Source: Myroides sp. WP-1 (GTDB taxonomy: Bacteria > Bacteroidota > Bacteroidia > Flavobacteriales > Flavobacteriaceae). Taken from it: a DNA stretch of 64,000 bases. Position 1 is the stretch's first letter. Every line of letters starts with the position of its first letter. The notes under the pieces were generated by a model. That model was not told the DNA's origin. It worked only from the letters and a program-made list of their open reading frames with translations, and did no database searches. Positions 1 to 8,651 of this stretch are shown in pieces. The position numbers and the translations under genes are program-made. The stretch spans positions 186,001 through 250,000 of the forward strand of contig NZ_JACHTC010000005.1 in NCBI RefSeq assembly GCF_014145635.1, in the 5' to 3' direction.

Positions 1-456
1 AGGTACTTTTTTATCTTCAGAAACTCCACCTAATGCTATAAAAATTACATCTTTCTTATTACCTACATTGCAATACTCATTCTGATGGGCGATTAACTCT
101 CGTTTCCACTGATTTATATCCTGTCCTTTTCCATCAGCCTTCTTAGCTTCTATAATAATATTGTAATGGGGAGTTTCTATAAAAACATCTGGTTCTACAA
201 AGTTTCTATTAGCAGTATATTTAGAATTCCATGAGGGCCAGAAGATAAAATCTTCAATAGGTTCATCTATAGAGATAAGATTGTATCCAACTGCTTGGTT
301 TAAGATTGTCCATATTATAGTGTCTGGTAGATACAAGAGTGTGCCTACCACAGAAGACGTTAAGGAATCCTCAGAACCTTCAAATAAAGAACTCCACTGT
401 ATCTCTGTTCCTTTAAAATTACGTCCTGCTTTCTTATTCTTTATTGCTTGTAGCAT
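1..456 (-). CDS. PD-(D/E)XK nuclease-like protein, partial (C-terminus outside window)
   Basis: An open frame starts with ATG at 454-456 and runs without a stop off the left edge (152 codons visible). About residues 90-110 read EPDVFIE, ten or so residues, then IIIEAKK. This is the acidic-residue, beta-strand, E-x-K arrangement of PD-(D/E)XK nucleases, so a DNA- or RNA-cleaving role is likely but inferred. I do not recognise the family beyond that fold. It begins 10 nt after the stop of the SIR2-like gene, so it is the fourth gene of the leftward restriction operon. Its true length and any further downstream genes cannot be seen. Confidence 0.7.
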   Translation of the reverse strand, partial: MLQAIKNKKAGRNFKGTEIQWSSLFEGSEDSLTSSVVGTLLYLPDTIIWTILNQAVGYNLISIDEPIEDFIFWPSWNSKYTANRNFVEPDVFIETPHYNIIIEAKKADGKGQDINQWKRELIAHQNEYCNVGNKKDVIFIALGGVSEDKKVP

Positions 457-466
457 ATAATACTAT

Positions 467-1330
467 TTACCAAGATTGTGCTTCAGCTATTTCTGAACGC
501 TTTAATTCTACACACTGTACTAATTTCTCAAGTGATTCTGTTAATATAGCATGATTATTTTTAGAGTCATATTCAATTACTTTAAGACTCATAGTTTCAG
601 CTAATACTATTTGAACTTGTTTGTGTATAGATTTTTGAGGCATTATAATATAATGCTTAGTACCAAAAGGATACTTAAAAGTATAATCTTCTAGTATTAG
701 TCTGATATCTGGATCATTTACTCCACAACCAATAAAAATAAACGTATGTGTTAAGAATAAAGCTTCAAGCATACTATAAAAGTTTTTATACTTTGTTCTA
801 GCTTTAGAGTAATCTTTCCTAGTAAAGATTAAATTATCTGGTGAATCAACTGAGCCATGAATTTTAATAATAACCCTCTCATTATCTCTTATTGAAGCAA
901 TTATATTTTCATCATAAAAGTTTTTTACAGATATTGTTCCATTTGAAGCAGTATTTGCATATGTGTCATAAATTTTATCAAAATTTGGTGTAATTACAAT
1001 CTTTGAATCTAAATTAAAAATATATTTATGGATCTCTGCATTATTAAAAGAAGGTGTTAAGAATTCACTTTTAACTAAATCATTAAATTCCTCATCCCCC
1101 ATATCTCTTTTAATTAATTCGCAAGCAGTTAGAAAATCATAGTTTTTTATCTGCTTTTTTATTTCTAAGCTATGTGGTAGTCCATTATTCGCTTTCTCTA
1201 AAAACTCTTTCCAGTCACATGGTCTAACTCCTTGATTGTTAGTTGAATTCTTTGATACTCCAGCTCCAATAACAATTACACATCTTCTTTTAGCTATTAT
1301 ATCTATTAGTTTATCAGGCCACTTAATCAT
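467..1330 (-). CDS. SIR2-like (SIR2_2 type) defence protein
   Basis: A 287-residue protein with sirtuin-type NAD-binding signatures: GAGVS at 22-26, TPNFD at 114-118 (Asn116, Asp118), KIHGS with the catalytic-type His159, and GCGVNDPD at 201-208. Such stand-alone SIR2-like domains act in anti-phage systems such as ThsA, DSR and SIR2-HerA, where they hydrolyse NAD+ and stop infected cells. NADase activity here is inferred from the conserved residues. The domain fills nearly the whole chain, so sensing must come from a partner. Its start overlaps the stop of the ParA-like gene by 4 nt (ATGA), which indicates translational coupling. Confidence 0.85.
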   Translation of the reverse strand: MIKWPDKLIDIIAKRRCVIVIGAGVSKNSTNNQGVRPCDWKEFLEKANNGLPHSLEIKKQIKNYDFLTACELIKRDMGDEEFNDLVKSEFLTPSFNNAEIHKYIFNLDSKIVITPNFDKIYDTYANTASNGTISVKNFYDENIIASIRDNERVIIKIHGSVDSPDNLIFTRKDYSKARTKYKNFYSMLEALFLTHTFIFIGCGVNDPDIRLILEDYTFKYPFGTKHYIIMPQKSIHKQVQIVLAETMSLKVIEYDSKNNHAILTESLEKLVQCVELKRSEIAEAQSW

Positions 1331-2319
1331 AATAAGGTAATATTCTCTTCTAATTTAACTACAATACTTGATATTATATCTTCATACTCCCTAACTTTGT
1401 TGAAATGAGCTCCAACAACACCATGCTCAGATTTTAGTATAAAAATTGGAGTATTACTGCTTTGTGATAATGGTACTAAACTATTAAGGTTAGGTATCTC
1501 ACCTAGTTTAATGTGTTCTATTTTTGAGTTATCTGCTACTAAATGCTTTTCAATAACTGTTGGGATTTTCTTAATGATTTTTTCATATGCATTTACAGGT
1601 CTTTTTACACCATCATTTGTCTTAGCAGTATACTGTTGTGCGATGTAACCAATAAATTCTAAATTCCATTTTACTTCATTATTATTCAAAATAAATAGTT
1701 CATCTTCTTTATCACAATAATCACTTAATCCTCTTTGTAGTTGTCCTTTCCAGTCGCTCATAGATTTAGAAATATTTTCAATTGCACGTAAACTAAATAT
1801 ATCTGAAGACATTGGTACAATAAATAAATCTGAAGCAACAAGTACAGCCCTATTTAAAGCTCCAAGAGATGGTCCAACATCAAAAAAGATATAATCATAC
1901 TGATCTTCAAGTTTTAACAATAGATCTTTAAATACAAATGTCGTCTGTAATCCCCTAGCATCTCCAGACTTTCCATCTAACCAATCTTTACTAAGAAAAT
2001 CCTCTGCTAAAGACAACTTTGTGTCTCCTGGAACAACATCTACACCAAAAGTATTACTCTTTTCTATTGGAAAATTGCCTTGTATATATCCTTTACCTTT
2101 TTGGACTGGTTGTATTACTTTTACGAGTGTATTTTCTCTTTTATAAATATCTTCAAGCTGCTCTAAAGTGAACATATAACTAGTAGCATTACACTGAGGG
2201 TCAGCATCAATAACTAGAACTTTTTTTCCTTTTTTTAATGCTAGATATGAAGCTATATTACATAGTAGTGTAGTTTTTCCAACTCCACCTTTATTATTAA
2301 AAATTACAATTGATTTCAT
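1327..2319 (-). CDS. ParA/MinD-like P-loop ATPase (AAA_31 type)
   Basis: About 330 residues. The N-terminus carries the deviant Walker A motif KGGVGKTT, followed by VLVIDADPQCNAT (Walker A' region) and YIFFDVGPSLGALNRAVL (Walker B). This is the ParA family that partitions plasmids or positions protein complexes. No ParB partner or centromere-like repeats lie nearby. Instead it sits between a restriction enzyme and a SIR2-like gene, so a signalling or assembly role in defence is more likely than partition (inference). I chose ATG at 2319, 4 nt after the restriction gene's stop. An in-frame TTG at 2331 would instead give an 8-nt overlap. Confidence 0.85.
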   Translation of the reverse strand: MKSIVIFNNKGGVGKTTLLCNIASYLALKKGKKVLVIDADPQCNATSYMFTLEQLEDIYKRENTLVKVIQPVQKGKGYIQGNFPIEKSNTFGVDVVPGDTKLSLAEDFLSKDWLDGKSGDARGLQTTFVFKDLLLKLEDQYDYIFFDVGPSLGALNRAVLVASDLFIVPMSSDIFSLRAIENISKSMSDWKGQLQRGLSDYCDKEDELFILNNNEVKWNLEFIGYIAQQYTAKTNDGVKRPVNAYEKIIKKIPTVIEKHLVADNSKIEHIKLGEIPNLNSLVPLSQSSNTPIFILKSEHGVVGAHFNKVREYEDIISSIVVKLEENITLL

Positions 2320-2323
2320 AGAA

Positions 2324-5300
2324 TTACTCAAATTTTACTTTAGGCAGACTATTTACGATATCTACAGTCTGCACAGATACATTAATAATACTTAACAAAA
2401 GATCCAATATATAACGAGGATTACTTACTTCATCAGCCCAGTCGTTAGGGTCATTAGTGATACCACTATCTTTATGTGTAGATATTTGATATCTATCCAT
2501 AATCCACTCGATAGCAGATTTACCGTTTACTACATACTCATATGCTTGATCAGGAATATTACTAATGATAATATGACTATTATAAATGATACTTCCTTTT
2601 TCTCCTTTTTTAGGGAACTTCATCTTAGTTACTTTAAAGTTATCACTTTCTTCTCCCGTTATTATTACATTTTGGTATGGAGCTATACTCTCATAATTTA
2701 GATGTAGTTCTGCTAAGTCACGTCCAGCTTTACTAAAAGCCCAGAAGTCTTTTACACTTTCTACAAGAGGGAGCTTAGGTAACATCTTCTTTAAGTCATT
2801 GGCAAAAGTCTCTCTATATTCATTTGAATGTAAGAATCCATATACATAATAGAAGATATCTTCTCGTGTAACGGTCTTTCCATATTGTTTTTTAGCTCTC
2901 TCAAAGATAAAATCACTTATAGCATCTCTACGTACATAATTACTTTCTGTAGGATCATCAAATAGACCTTTTTGCGTTGTTTTAGGAACTTCATAATAAT
3001 ATAATGGAAATATTTGACCATTCATTATTGTTTGAATATCTATTCTCTTATCAGTTATTAATAGTGAAAAATCCTTACTTGATCCCATTCCAGTAAGCAT
3101 GATTATCTTATTTTCTTTTTTACCTTTAATAATAAGATTATCAAATATCCCAGGACGCTCTATAAAATATTTATCTGTATATAAATTTGAAATACAATAA
3201 GGTCTATATAAAGCTTCTTCTTTTGCAGATTTATTATAATTTAATTTTATACCTTTTTTGAAATAATTTTTTAGATTAACTGTCCATTTTAATTCCTTCT
3301 CTGTTACTTTCGATTCTATATTATTAGAGTGTTTTAATTCTCTATTGTATATATCTATAGTAGATATCATGTTTTTTTCTAATATTGTTGAGTTAAAATT
3401 ATATACCCAAGCATCTCTATTCGTAGCAATACCGACTCCATATTGTATGAAAAAGGAATGTGATTTAAGGTTTAGTTTCTTATCAGGTTCAATTGAAATA
3501 AAATTATCAAAACCATCATTACGATGATTGATCCAGTCTCCATGTTCATTAGGAGTAATCTCTACTAAATCATTGTTTGAATTTAGGAATGATTTTGCTT
3601 CACTTACTATATTTAGTTTCTGTTCACGAGTTAAATAATCTCCGATGTCACGATAGTATATTTTTGCTTTGTCATTAATATATTTAGGATTCTTTACTAA
3701 TAGAGTAATAGAAATAGGAGTTCGGCTTCCTCCTCCAAATATTTTACCTCCTTCTTTTCTGCTTAATTCACCATTTGTTCTTTGGTTACCACGTAAATTA
3801 AAAACATATATTTTAGAAAATTCTTTTTCTAAAGATTTACGGAAACCATCTGTAGAGTTTCCTTCTAACCATGCTCCATTAGAAACAAAGGCAATAATAC
3901 CTCCTTCATCTTGTTTTAGACGATCTGAACTCCAACGAAAAGCTTTGATATAAGCATCATATAATGATTTATTTAACCCAGCATTTGATAAAGTAGCATA
4001 GGTATTAGCTATCTTATTATCTAATGTTGGATACTTTTGATTTTGTGCGTTATCATTAGCAGATTTTTGTCCAATAGAATAAGGTGGATTACCTATAATA
4101 ACTTTGATAGGAGCTTTTTTCTGCTCCTGTACACGTTTAGAATTTTGAGGAAAGATATCATCTAACATAGTCGTTTGTGCTCCTTCTTCTCCTAATTGAA
4201 AAGTATCTGTTAGACAGATTCCGTCAAAAGCCACATATTCTGTAGGTTTATTTAAAGTGTATTCTAATGTTTCTGCAGCAGCTATTAAAGTATTGTCTGT
4301 TAAATTATTATCACTTATAGAAACTACTTTAGTCTCTTTTTTCTCTTTTACTAAATCATGATAAACATTCTCTATATTAACAGAGGCAATATAGTAGGCT
4401 AATAATACTATTTCGTTAGCATGGATCTCTTTTTTATATTTGCGTTTTAAATCCTCAGGATTGATTAAACCACTCTGTAATAAACGAGTAATAAATGTAC
4501 CTGTACCTGTAAAAGGATCTAAGATATGTACGTTATTATCTGATAATGTACGTCCAAATTCCGCTTGTAGCACATCATTTACAGAGTGAATAATAAAATC
4601 CACTACTTCTGTAGGTGTATATACTATCCCTAAACGCTCTACCATTTTAGGAAACGCAGTTTTAAAGAATTTGTCGTATAATTCGATAATTATTTTTTGT
4701 TTTCCTTCAGCATTATCAATACCAGATGCACGCATCTTTACAGAATCAAAGAACTTCTGCAGGGTCGCTTCATCTTCTGCTATATTTTCTCCTTCTAACA
4801 AATCCAGCATTTTCTGCATAGATTTACTCATTGGGTTATTCTCCACGAAAGAATACTCTTCGAATAAAGCTTCGAATACAGGTTTAGTAATCAAGTGTTG
4901 CGAAAGCATTTCTACAGCTTCTTCTTTTTGAATAGAAGGATTGATATTTTTTTGAAGCCCTTTTAAAAATTTATCAAATTCCTTTGCATGCTTCGCTGAG
5001 TTATCGATTAGCTGTTCTATTCTTTCCATTTGACGTACTGCAATATCAGCAATAGATTTAGCCCACTGTTCCCAGTATAATCGATCACCAACTTTTAATA
5101 CCATACGTGCAAATACAGCACTTTGTAACTCTTCAAATTCTATGCGAAGTTGGTTATTTAAAACTTCTGCATTACTACTGTCATAGGCACCTCTTTCGAT
5201 AGGATTCCCCTCACTATCAAATTCAAAAGGAGTACCCCCTACTAATACTTGAGAAGGTTTCTTCTTGTTCAAGTTTATCTTATTAATCTCAGCTTCGAAG

Positions 5301-7264
5301 CGGTCATCATGAGCACGTAAGGCATTTAAAACAGTCCATACCACTTTAAAACGTTCGTTGTCATCTAATGCTTTTTCTGCCGAAACAGTTGAAGGTACAA
5401 CAACAGGTATGATGATATAACCGTATTGTTTACCAGGGGCTCTACGCATAACACGTCCTACAGACTGTACCACATCTACTTGGCTATTACGAGCAGATAA
5501 GAACATTACAGCATCTAATGAAGGTACATCTACTCCCTCACTTAAACAGCGTACATTAGTTAGTACACGACATTCGCCTTCTTCTGGTTCTGCTTTTAAC
5601 CAACCTAATAATTCAGCACGTTGAGTAGCGTCCATTGTTCCGTCTATATGTTGACTCGTTAATGATACTGTTTTCTCTCTGTCCCCCATAGGCAATGCCT
5701 CAATATAAGTACCAGAAACTGCATTAAAAGTCTGTGTAATAGTTTCAGAATTAGCAATAGTAGAGCAGAAAGCAAGTGCTCTCTTCATAGGTAAAGGATC
5801 ATGTTTAGCGATAATCCCTTCATCTCCTAAAACTTGTTTTGATAAAGCATTGATACAACCTATAAGTTTAGGCATATCATCTACTCTAATTTCGCTCTCT
5901 CCATTGGTAATCATATTTTGGATAACAGGAGGTACATCATTCTCACTTAACGTAAGAATAAGTACTTTATAATCTGTCAGTAATTCTCGTGATACAGCTT
6001 CGCCAAATCCTATTCGATACATTTCTTGTCCATAGATATTCTCGTCATCCATAGAACATAATAGTGCTTCAGCTTGAGCTGCTTTTGTCTTTGTCTCTGC
6101 ATCATATAAACGAGGGGTCGCTGTCATATAAAGACGTTTCTTAGCCTTTATGAAATCATTATCATGAACTTTTGTGAAAGCAGATTCATCTTCACCTGAT
6201 AATTGCACACCTGTAGTTCTATGAGCTTCATCACAAATGATTAAGTCAAATTCAGCAAATTCAGGGAAGCGTTTACCTACAGCAGTTTGTGCTTGTGAGA
6301 TTACTTCGATTGACTGATAGGTTGAGAAAACAACAGTCATACCATTGTTTTTTCTGTGTTTAAGCTTCTCGAATTGACTTATTATATTAGCAACATTTGT
6401 AGAGGCAGGCATTGCTAAGTCAATAACTGAGGTTAAATCTGTATCGTTATCTTTTTTCTTACTTTTTGTAATTTCAGGATCAGAACAGATGCATATAGCA
6501 TTTATTGGTTCTTGAGCATCTGCACTCCATTCATTTAATGTTTGACCCAATAGAGCAATAGAAGGGACTAAGAATAATACTAAACCTTTATTGTTTGTTT
6601 CTTTTTCTGCTATAAAAAGAGAAGTAAGTGTCTTACCTGTACCACAAGCCATGATAAGTTTTCCTCTATTATGTGTTTGGAAATGTTCATGAGTATTATT
6701 AATCGCATCTATCTGATGACCTCTTGGTTGCTTCTTTTCATTACGAGCTAATTCACCAGTTATGTTTTGTTCTAATTTTCCCCAGTCTACAGGTGCTTCA
6801 TATAAATCAGCTATAGTAATACGAGAAACAGGAGGTTGCTGATTCTTTAGAGCTTCTGTTGCATTTCCTGTCCAATTGTTAGAAGTAGAAATCCATAGAC
6901 ACTGAGAGAAATTAGTTGTTTTTAAATCTTCTCCTTTAAAAGAGCGACTCGATGTCGCTAAGAATGTATCTACAGCCTTTTTATCTATTGTAGTTTTTTC
7001 ATCATAAAACTTACATTGAATAGCCCAATAATCACCATCAAATGTTAATGCTACTAAATCAATACCAGTGTCCACACCTCCTAAATCATTCTTTCCAGGA
7101 AACTCATTCCACATCCATACCTTTTTGAATAGATTAGCATATTTAGGGTCAGTCATTAAATATGCTTGCATTAATCGTTCGAAACGATCTCCTTTGTCTC
7201 TTTCAGAGAAAGCTATATTACGGTACTTATTTAATATTATATCTAAGGTCATTGATGCACTCAT
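2324..7264 (-). CDS. Type ISP restriction-modification enzyme (single-chain nuclease-helicase-methyltransferase)
   Basis: A 1646-residue protein with the full type ISP layout known from LlaGI and LlaBIII (about 1570-1580 aa). An Mrr-like PD-(D/E)XK nuclease has Asp69 and QCK at 83-85. An SF2 translocase has ACGTGKT at 206-212, DEAH at 345-348, MTATPR at 380-385 and a QSVGRVMRR motif VI. A coupler follows, then an N6-adenine methyltransferase with DPFTGTG at 916-922 and NPPY at 1059-1062. A C-terminal target-recognition domain runs from about residue 1180. All catalytic motifs are intact, so it should methylate and cut asymmetric sites by itself. The target sequence cannot be read from the DNA. 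It is the first gene of the four-gene operon. Confidence 0.95.
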   Translation of the reverse strand: MSASMTLDIILNKYRNIAFSERDKGDRFERLMQAYLMTDPKYANLFKKVWMWNEFPGKNDLGGVDTGIDLVALTFDGDYWAIQCKFYDEKTTIDKKAVDTFLATSSRSFKGEDLKTTNFSQCLWISTSNNWTGNATEALKNQQPPVSRITIADLYEAPVDWGKLEQNITGELARNEKKQPRGHQIDAINNTHEHFQTHNRGKLIMACGTGKTLTSLFIAEKETNNKGLVLFLVPSIALLGQTLNEWSADAQEPINAICICSDPEITKSKKKDNDTDLTSVIDLAMPASTNVANIISQFEKLKHRKNNGMTVVFSTYQSIEVISQAQTAVGKRFPEFAEFDLIICDEAHRTTGVQLSGEDESAFTKVHDNDFIKAKKRLYMTATPRLYDAETKTKAAQAEALLCSMDDENIYGQEMYRIGFGEAVSRELLTDYKVLILTLSENDVPPVIQNMITNGESEIRVDDMPKLIGCINALSKQVLGDEGIIAKHDPLPMKRALAFCSTIANSETITQTFNAVSGTYIEALPMGDREKTVSLTSQHIDGTMDATQRAELLGWLKAEPEEGECRVLTNVRCLSEGVDVPSLDAVMFLSARNSQVDVVQSVGRVMRRAPGKQYGYIIIPVVVPSTVSAEKALDDNERFKVVWTVLNALRAHDDRFEAEINKINLNKKKPSQVLVGGTPFEFDSEGNPIERGAYDSSNAEVLNNQLRIEFEELQSAVFARMVLKVGDRLYWEQWAKSIADIAVRQMERIEQLIDNSAKHAKEFDKFLKGLQKNINPSIQKEEAVEMLSQHLITKPVFEALFEEYSFVENNPMSKSMQKMLDLLEGENIAEDEATLQKFFDSVKMRASGIDNAEGKQKIIIELYDKFFKTAFPKMVERLGIVYTPTEVVDFIIHSVNDVLQAEFGRTLSDNNVHILDPFTGTGTFITRLLQSGLINPEDLKRKYKKEIHANEIVLLAYYIASVNIENVYHDLVKEKKETKVVSISDNNLTDNTLIAAAETLEYTLNKPTEYVAFDGICLTDTFQLGEEGAQTTMLDDIFPQNSKRVQEQKKAPIKVIIGNPPYSIGQKSANDNAQNQKYPTLDNKIANTYATLSNAGLNKSLYDAYIKAFRWSSDRLKQDEGGIIAFVSNGAWLEGNSTDGFRKSLEKEFSKIYVFNLRGNQRTNGELSRKEGGKIFGGGSRTPISITLLVKNPKYINDKAKIYYRDIGDYLTREQKLNIVSEAKSFLNSNNDLVEITPNEHGDWINHRNDGFDNFISIEPDKKLNLKSHSFFIQYGVGIATNRDAWVYNFNSTILEKNMISTIDIYNRELKHSNNIESKVTEKELKWTVNLKNYFKKGIKLNYNKSAKEEALYRPYCISNLYTDKYFIERPGIFDNLIIKGKKENKIIMLTGMGSSKDFSLLITDKRIDIQTIMNGQIFPLYYYEVPKTTQKGLFDDPTESNYVRRDAISDFIFERAKKQYGKTVTREDIFYYVYGFLHSNEYRETFANDLKKMLPKLPLVESVKDFWAFSKAGRDLAELHLNYESIAPYQNVIITGEESDNFKVTKMKFPKKGEKGSIIYNSHIIISNIPDQAYEYVVNGKSAIEWIMDRYQISTHKDSGITNDPNDWADEVSNPRYILDLLLSIINVSVQTVDIVNSLPKVKFE

Positions 7265-7431
7265 GTCTACTTTTTTTAATAAGAGGTAAAAATACCAAAA
7301 GTTAAAATAAGAAACTAAAAGAAATTAGGTAACTACTGTATTTATTTAGGGAAAGATAATACAATACATTAAAAGCCTTTTTAATATCAAATACTAAAAC
7401 TATCTACCTCTTTTATATTTTCCTAATCTTA

Positions 7432-7616
7432 TTAATTACACCAACTTTTACCAAATAAAGCCAATACATCGTTTACTTTATCTAAACGGAGTGTTTTCTT
7501 TCTTGTTCTAAGTCACGTACAAAACGCAGTCCTACACAAGCATTTAGTGTTAAATCCTCTTGTGTAAGCTTTAGTTCTTTTCGCTTTCGCTTTACAAATA
7601 GTTGTATTGAATTCAT
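7432..7616 (-). pseudogene. HipB-like HTH regulator with a one-base frameshift
   Basis: Reading from ATG at 7616 gives an XRE/HipB-type helix-turn-helix (KRKRKELKLTQEDL, then VGLRFVRDLEQ). It stops early after about 43 codons. Adding one base after the DLEQ codons (a GG run reduced to G) restores a normal HipB tail, KKTLRLDKVNDVLALFG, ending at 7432. The repaired length (about 60 aa) fits Bacteroidetes HipB. No hipA follows; the restriction operon begins 167 nt downstream. It may once have been a controller of that operon or half of a lost HipAB pair. A sequencing error or programmed shift cannot be excluded. Confidence 0.7.
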
Positions 7617-7625
7617 ATCTATACT

Positions 7626-7672
7626 TTATCGGGTATAATTATAATCCAATGAGTTGTTTTTATACCCGATAA
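7626..7672. promoter_or_regulatory. Palindromic operator upstream of the HipB-like gene
   Basis: A perfect 12-bp inverted repeat, TTATCGGGTATA at 7626-7637 and TATACCCGATAA at 7661-7672, separated by 23 bp. It ends 10 bp before the HipB-like start codon. HipB proteins autoregulate by binding paired palindromic half-sites upstream of their own gene, so this is probably the regulator's own operator. The intact symmetry contrasts with the broken reading frame. Confidence 0.7.
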
Positions 7673-7696
7673 GGATGAATTATCTTTAGAAAAGAA

Positions 7697-7749
7697 AAAA
7701 GGTCAAAGTCATTACTTGTACTTCTACATGGTAATGACTTTGACCTTTT
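7697..7749. terminator. 19-bp stem bidirectional terminator
   Basis: A perfect 19-bp inverted repeat (arms 7697-7715 and 7731-7749, 15-nt loop) begins with an A run and ends with a T run. It separates the zinc-ribbon gene from the HipB-like gene and restriction operon, and can terminate in either direction. Confidence 0.8.
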
Positions 7750-7789
7750 AAATTCATATTTTCTTTTGGTTAAAAGAAAATATGAATTT
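7750..7789. terminator. Second hairpin, 18-bp AT-rich stem, overlapping the zinc-ribbon gene end
   Basis: Perfect 18-bp arms at 7750-7767 and 7772-7789 with a 4-nt loop, directly abutting the previous hairpin. The right arm lies within the last codons and the stop codon of the zinc-ribbon gene. It lacks a GC-rich core, so it may be a processing or stability element and not a classical terminator. Confidence 0.5.
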
Positions 7790-8390
7790 CTGTATAGTCT
7801 AAACCGCCATCAATACCAAGATAACCGCATTTACACTGAACAAAATGATGCCTATGTGTAGAAGTTATTACTTCTTGACACTTAGGACACATACGTTTAT
7901 TTTTAGCTAAACCTTTCTCCAGGTATATTCTCTCTACTTCCTTAAATTTAGCCTGTTCTTCATCACTAACTTTACAATCTTCTCTTAGAGACTGCATAAA
8001 CTGAATAAGAGGATCCATCTCTATTTCATCCCTTAATATGTGTTTTTGAACACAGGCTTTTATTACATCATCTAAATCTTTATCAGGATACCTACTTATA
8101 TCCATTTCTAAGTTCTTTAATATACATCCAAGCTCAGAAGTAAAGATACCCAACTTATTCCATTCCTTTACTATATCACCGTATTCCTCATATAGTTCCA
8201 TTTCTACTTTCTCTAGATATTTATTACTGTAATTTAATGCTAAAAATGAAGATAACTCTATTCTACAAGCTTGAGGACTTAGTCCCTTTAGTATATCTTC
8301 TACCTCTAGGTAAATGTCTTCTATATTAGGTTCAAAGAAAGGGTTGTTCTCTAAGAACCAGTTTTTAATGTATATTTTAGATTCTTCCAT
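7770..8390 (-). CDS. Zinc-ribbon protein (DUF7695-like C-terminus), unknown function
   Basis: A 206-residue protein. Residues 1-160 are a helical, acidic region that I do not recognise. The C-terminus has a zinc ribbon, CPKCQEVITSTHRHHFVQCKC, followed by GYLGIDGGLDY, which resembles DUF7695-type domains found in accessory regions. Four cysteines plus a THRHH segment are suited to metal binding. No catalytic motif is visible. It is a single gene with its own terminators downstream and the structured leader RNA on the opposite strand upstream. It could be element cargo or a small defence or regulatory protein; the sequence does not decide. Confidence 0.75.
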   Translation of the reverse strand: MEESKIYIKNWFLENNPFFEPNIEDIYLEVEDILKGLSPQACRIELSSFLALNYSNKYLEKVEMELYEEYGDIVKEWNKLGIFTSELGCILKNLEMDISRYPDKDLDDVIKACVQKHILRDEIEMDPLIQFMQSLREDCKVSDEEQAKFKEVERIYLEKGLAKNKRMCPKCQEVITSTHRHHFVQCKCGYLGIDGGLDYTEIHIFF

Positions 8391-8446
8391 AATGTATTTT
8401 TATTTTCTAAGTTATTTAATTCTTTTAGTTATTGATGGATAATATC

Positions 8447-8640
8447 TACATTTGCATTAGAAAATATTACAAACAAGCGTGAGCTGTCGTTTTGGTAACG
8501 GAAAACTAGGAATCTTCTTAATACACCAAAAAGCGACAGACTTACGCCCGTGCCTTATACTGGCGTGGGCTGAGTCGTCGTGGTGTAAGGTATCCTAGTG
8601 CCTCCGTTTCCGATTGATTTTAGTTTCACGCCTTTTTTAA
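8447..8640 (+). ncRNA. Candidate structured leader RNA with alternative folds
   Basis: A TAnnTTTG box (TACATTTG, 8447-8454; weak -33) precedes a GC-richer segment. Fold 1 pairs 8477-8496 with 8525-8547 (GCGTGAG-CTGTCG against CGACAG-CTTACGC), and CCCGTGCC (8547-8554) with GGCGTGGG (8562-8569) through two G-U pairs. Fold 2 is a rod: AACGGA/TCCGTT (8497-8502/8603-8608), ACTAGGA/TCCTAGT (8505-8511/8593-8599), ACACCA/TGGTGT (8523-8528/8581-8586) and GCGAC/GTCGT. If the helix at 8497-8511 forms together with fold 1, the RNA is a pseudoknot. TCACGC at 8626-8631, followed by CTTTTTT, can pair with 8477-8482 as a terminator 14 nt before the next start codon. I match it to no known RNA family. Confidence 0.6.
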
Positions 8641-8651
8641 TTTATAAGGTT

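Noticed and set aside
1327-2319. ParA-like gene as a plasmid partition locus
   Set aside because: There is no ParB or parS-like repeat, and the overlaps tie it to the restriction and SIR2 genes.
2474-7289. Rightward open frames inside the restriction gene
   Set aside because: They lie wholly opposite a strongly supported coding sequence and show no protein features.
7432-7616. Functional HipBA toxin-antitoxin module
   Set aside because: The HipB-like frame is broken and no hipA kinase gene is present on either side.
8447-8640. Structured RNA as a retron or self-cleaving ribozyme
   Set aside because: No reverse transcriptase gene lies nearby, and the helix order and lengths do not fit HDV-like or hammerhead folds. 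I kept it as an unassigned structured RNA.
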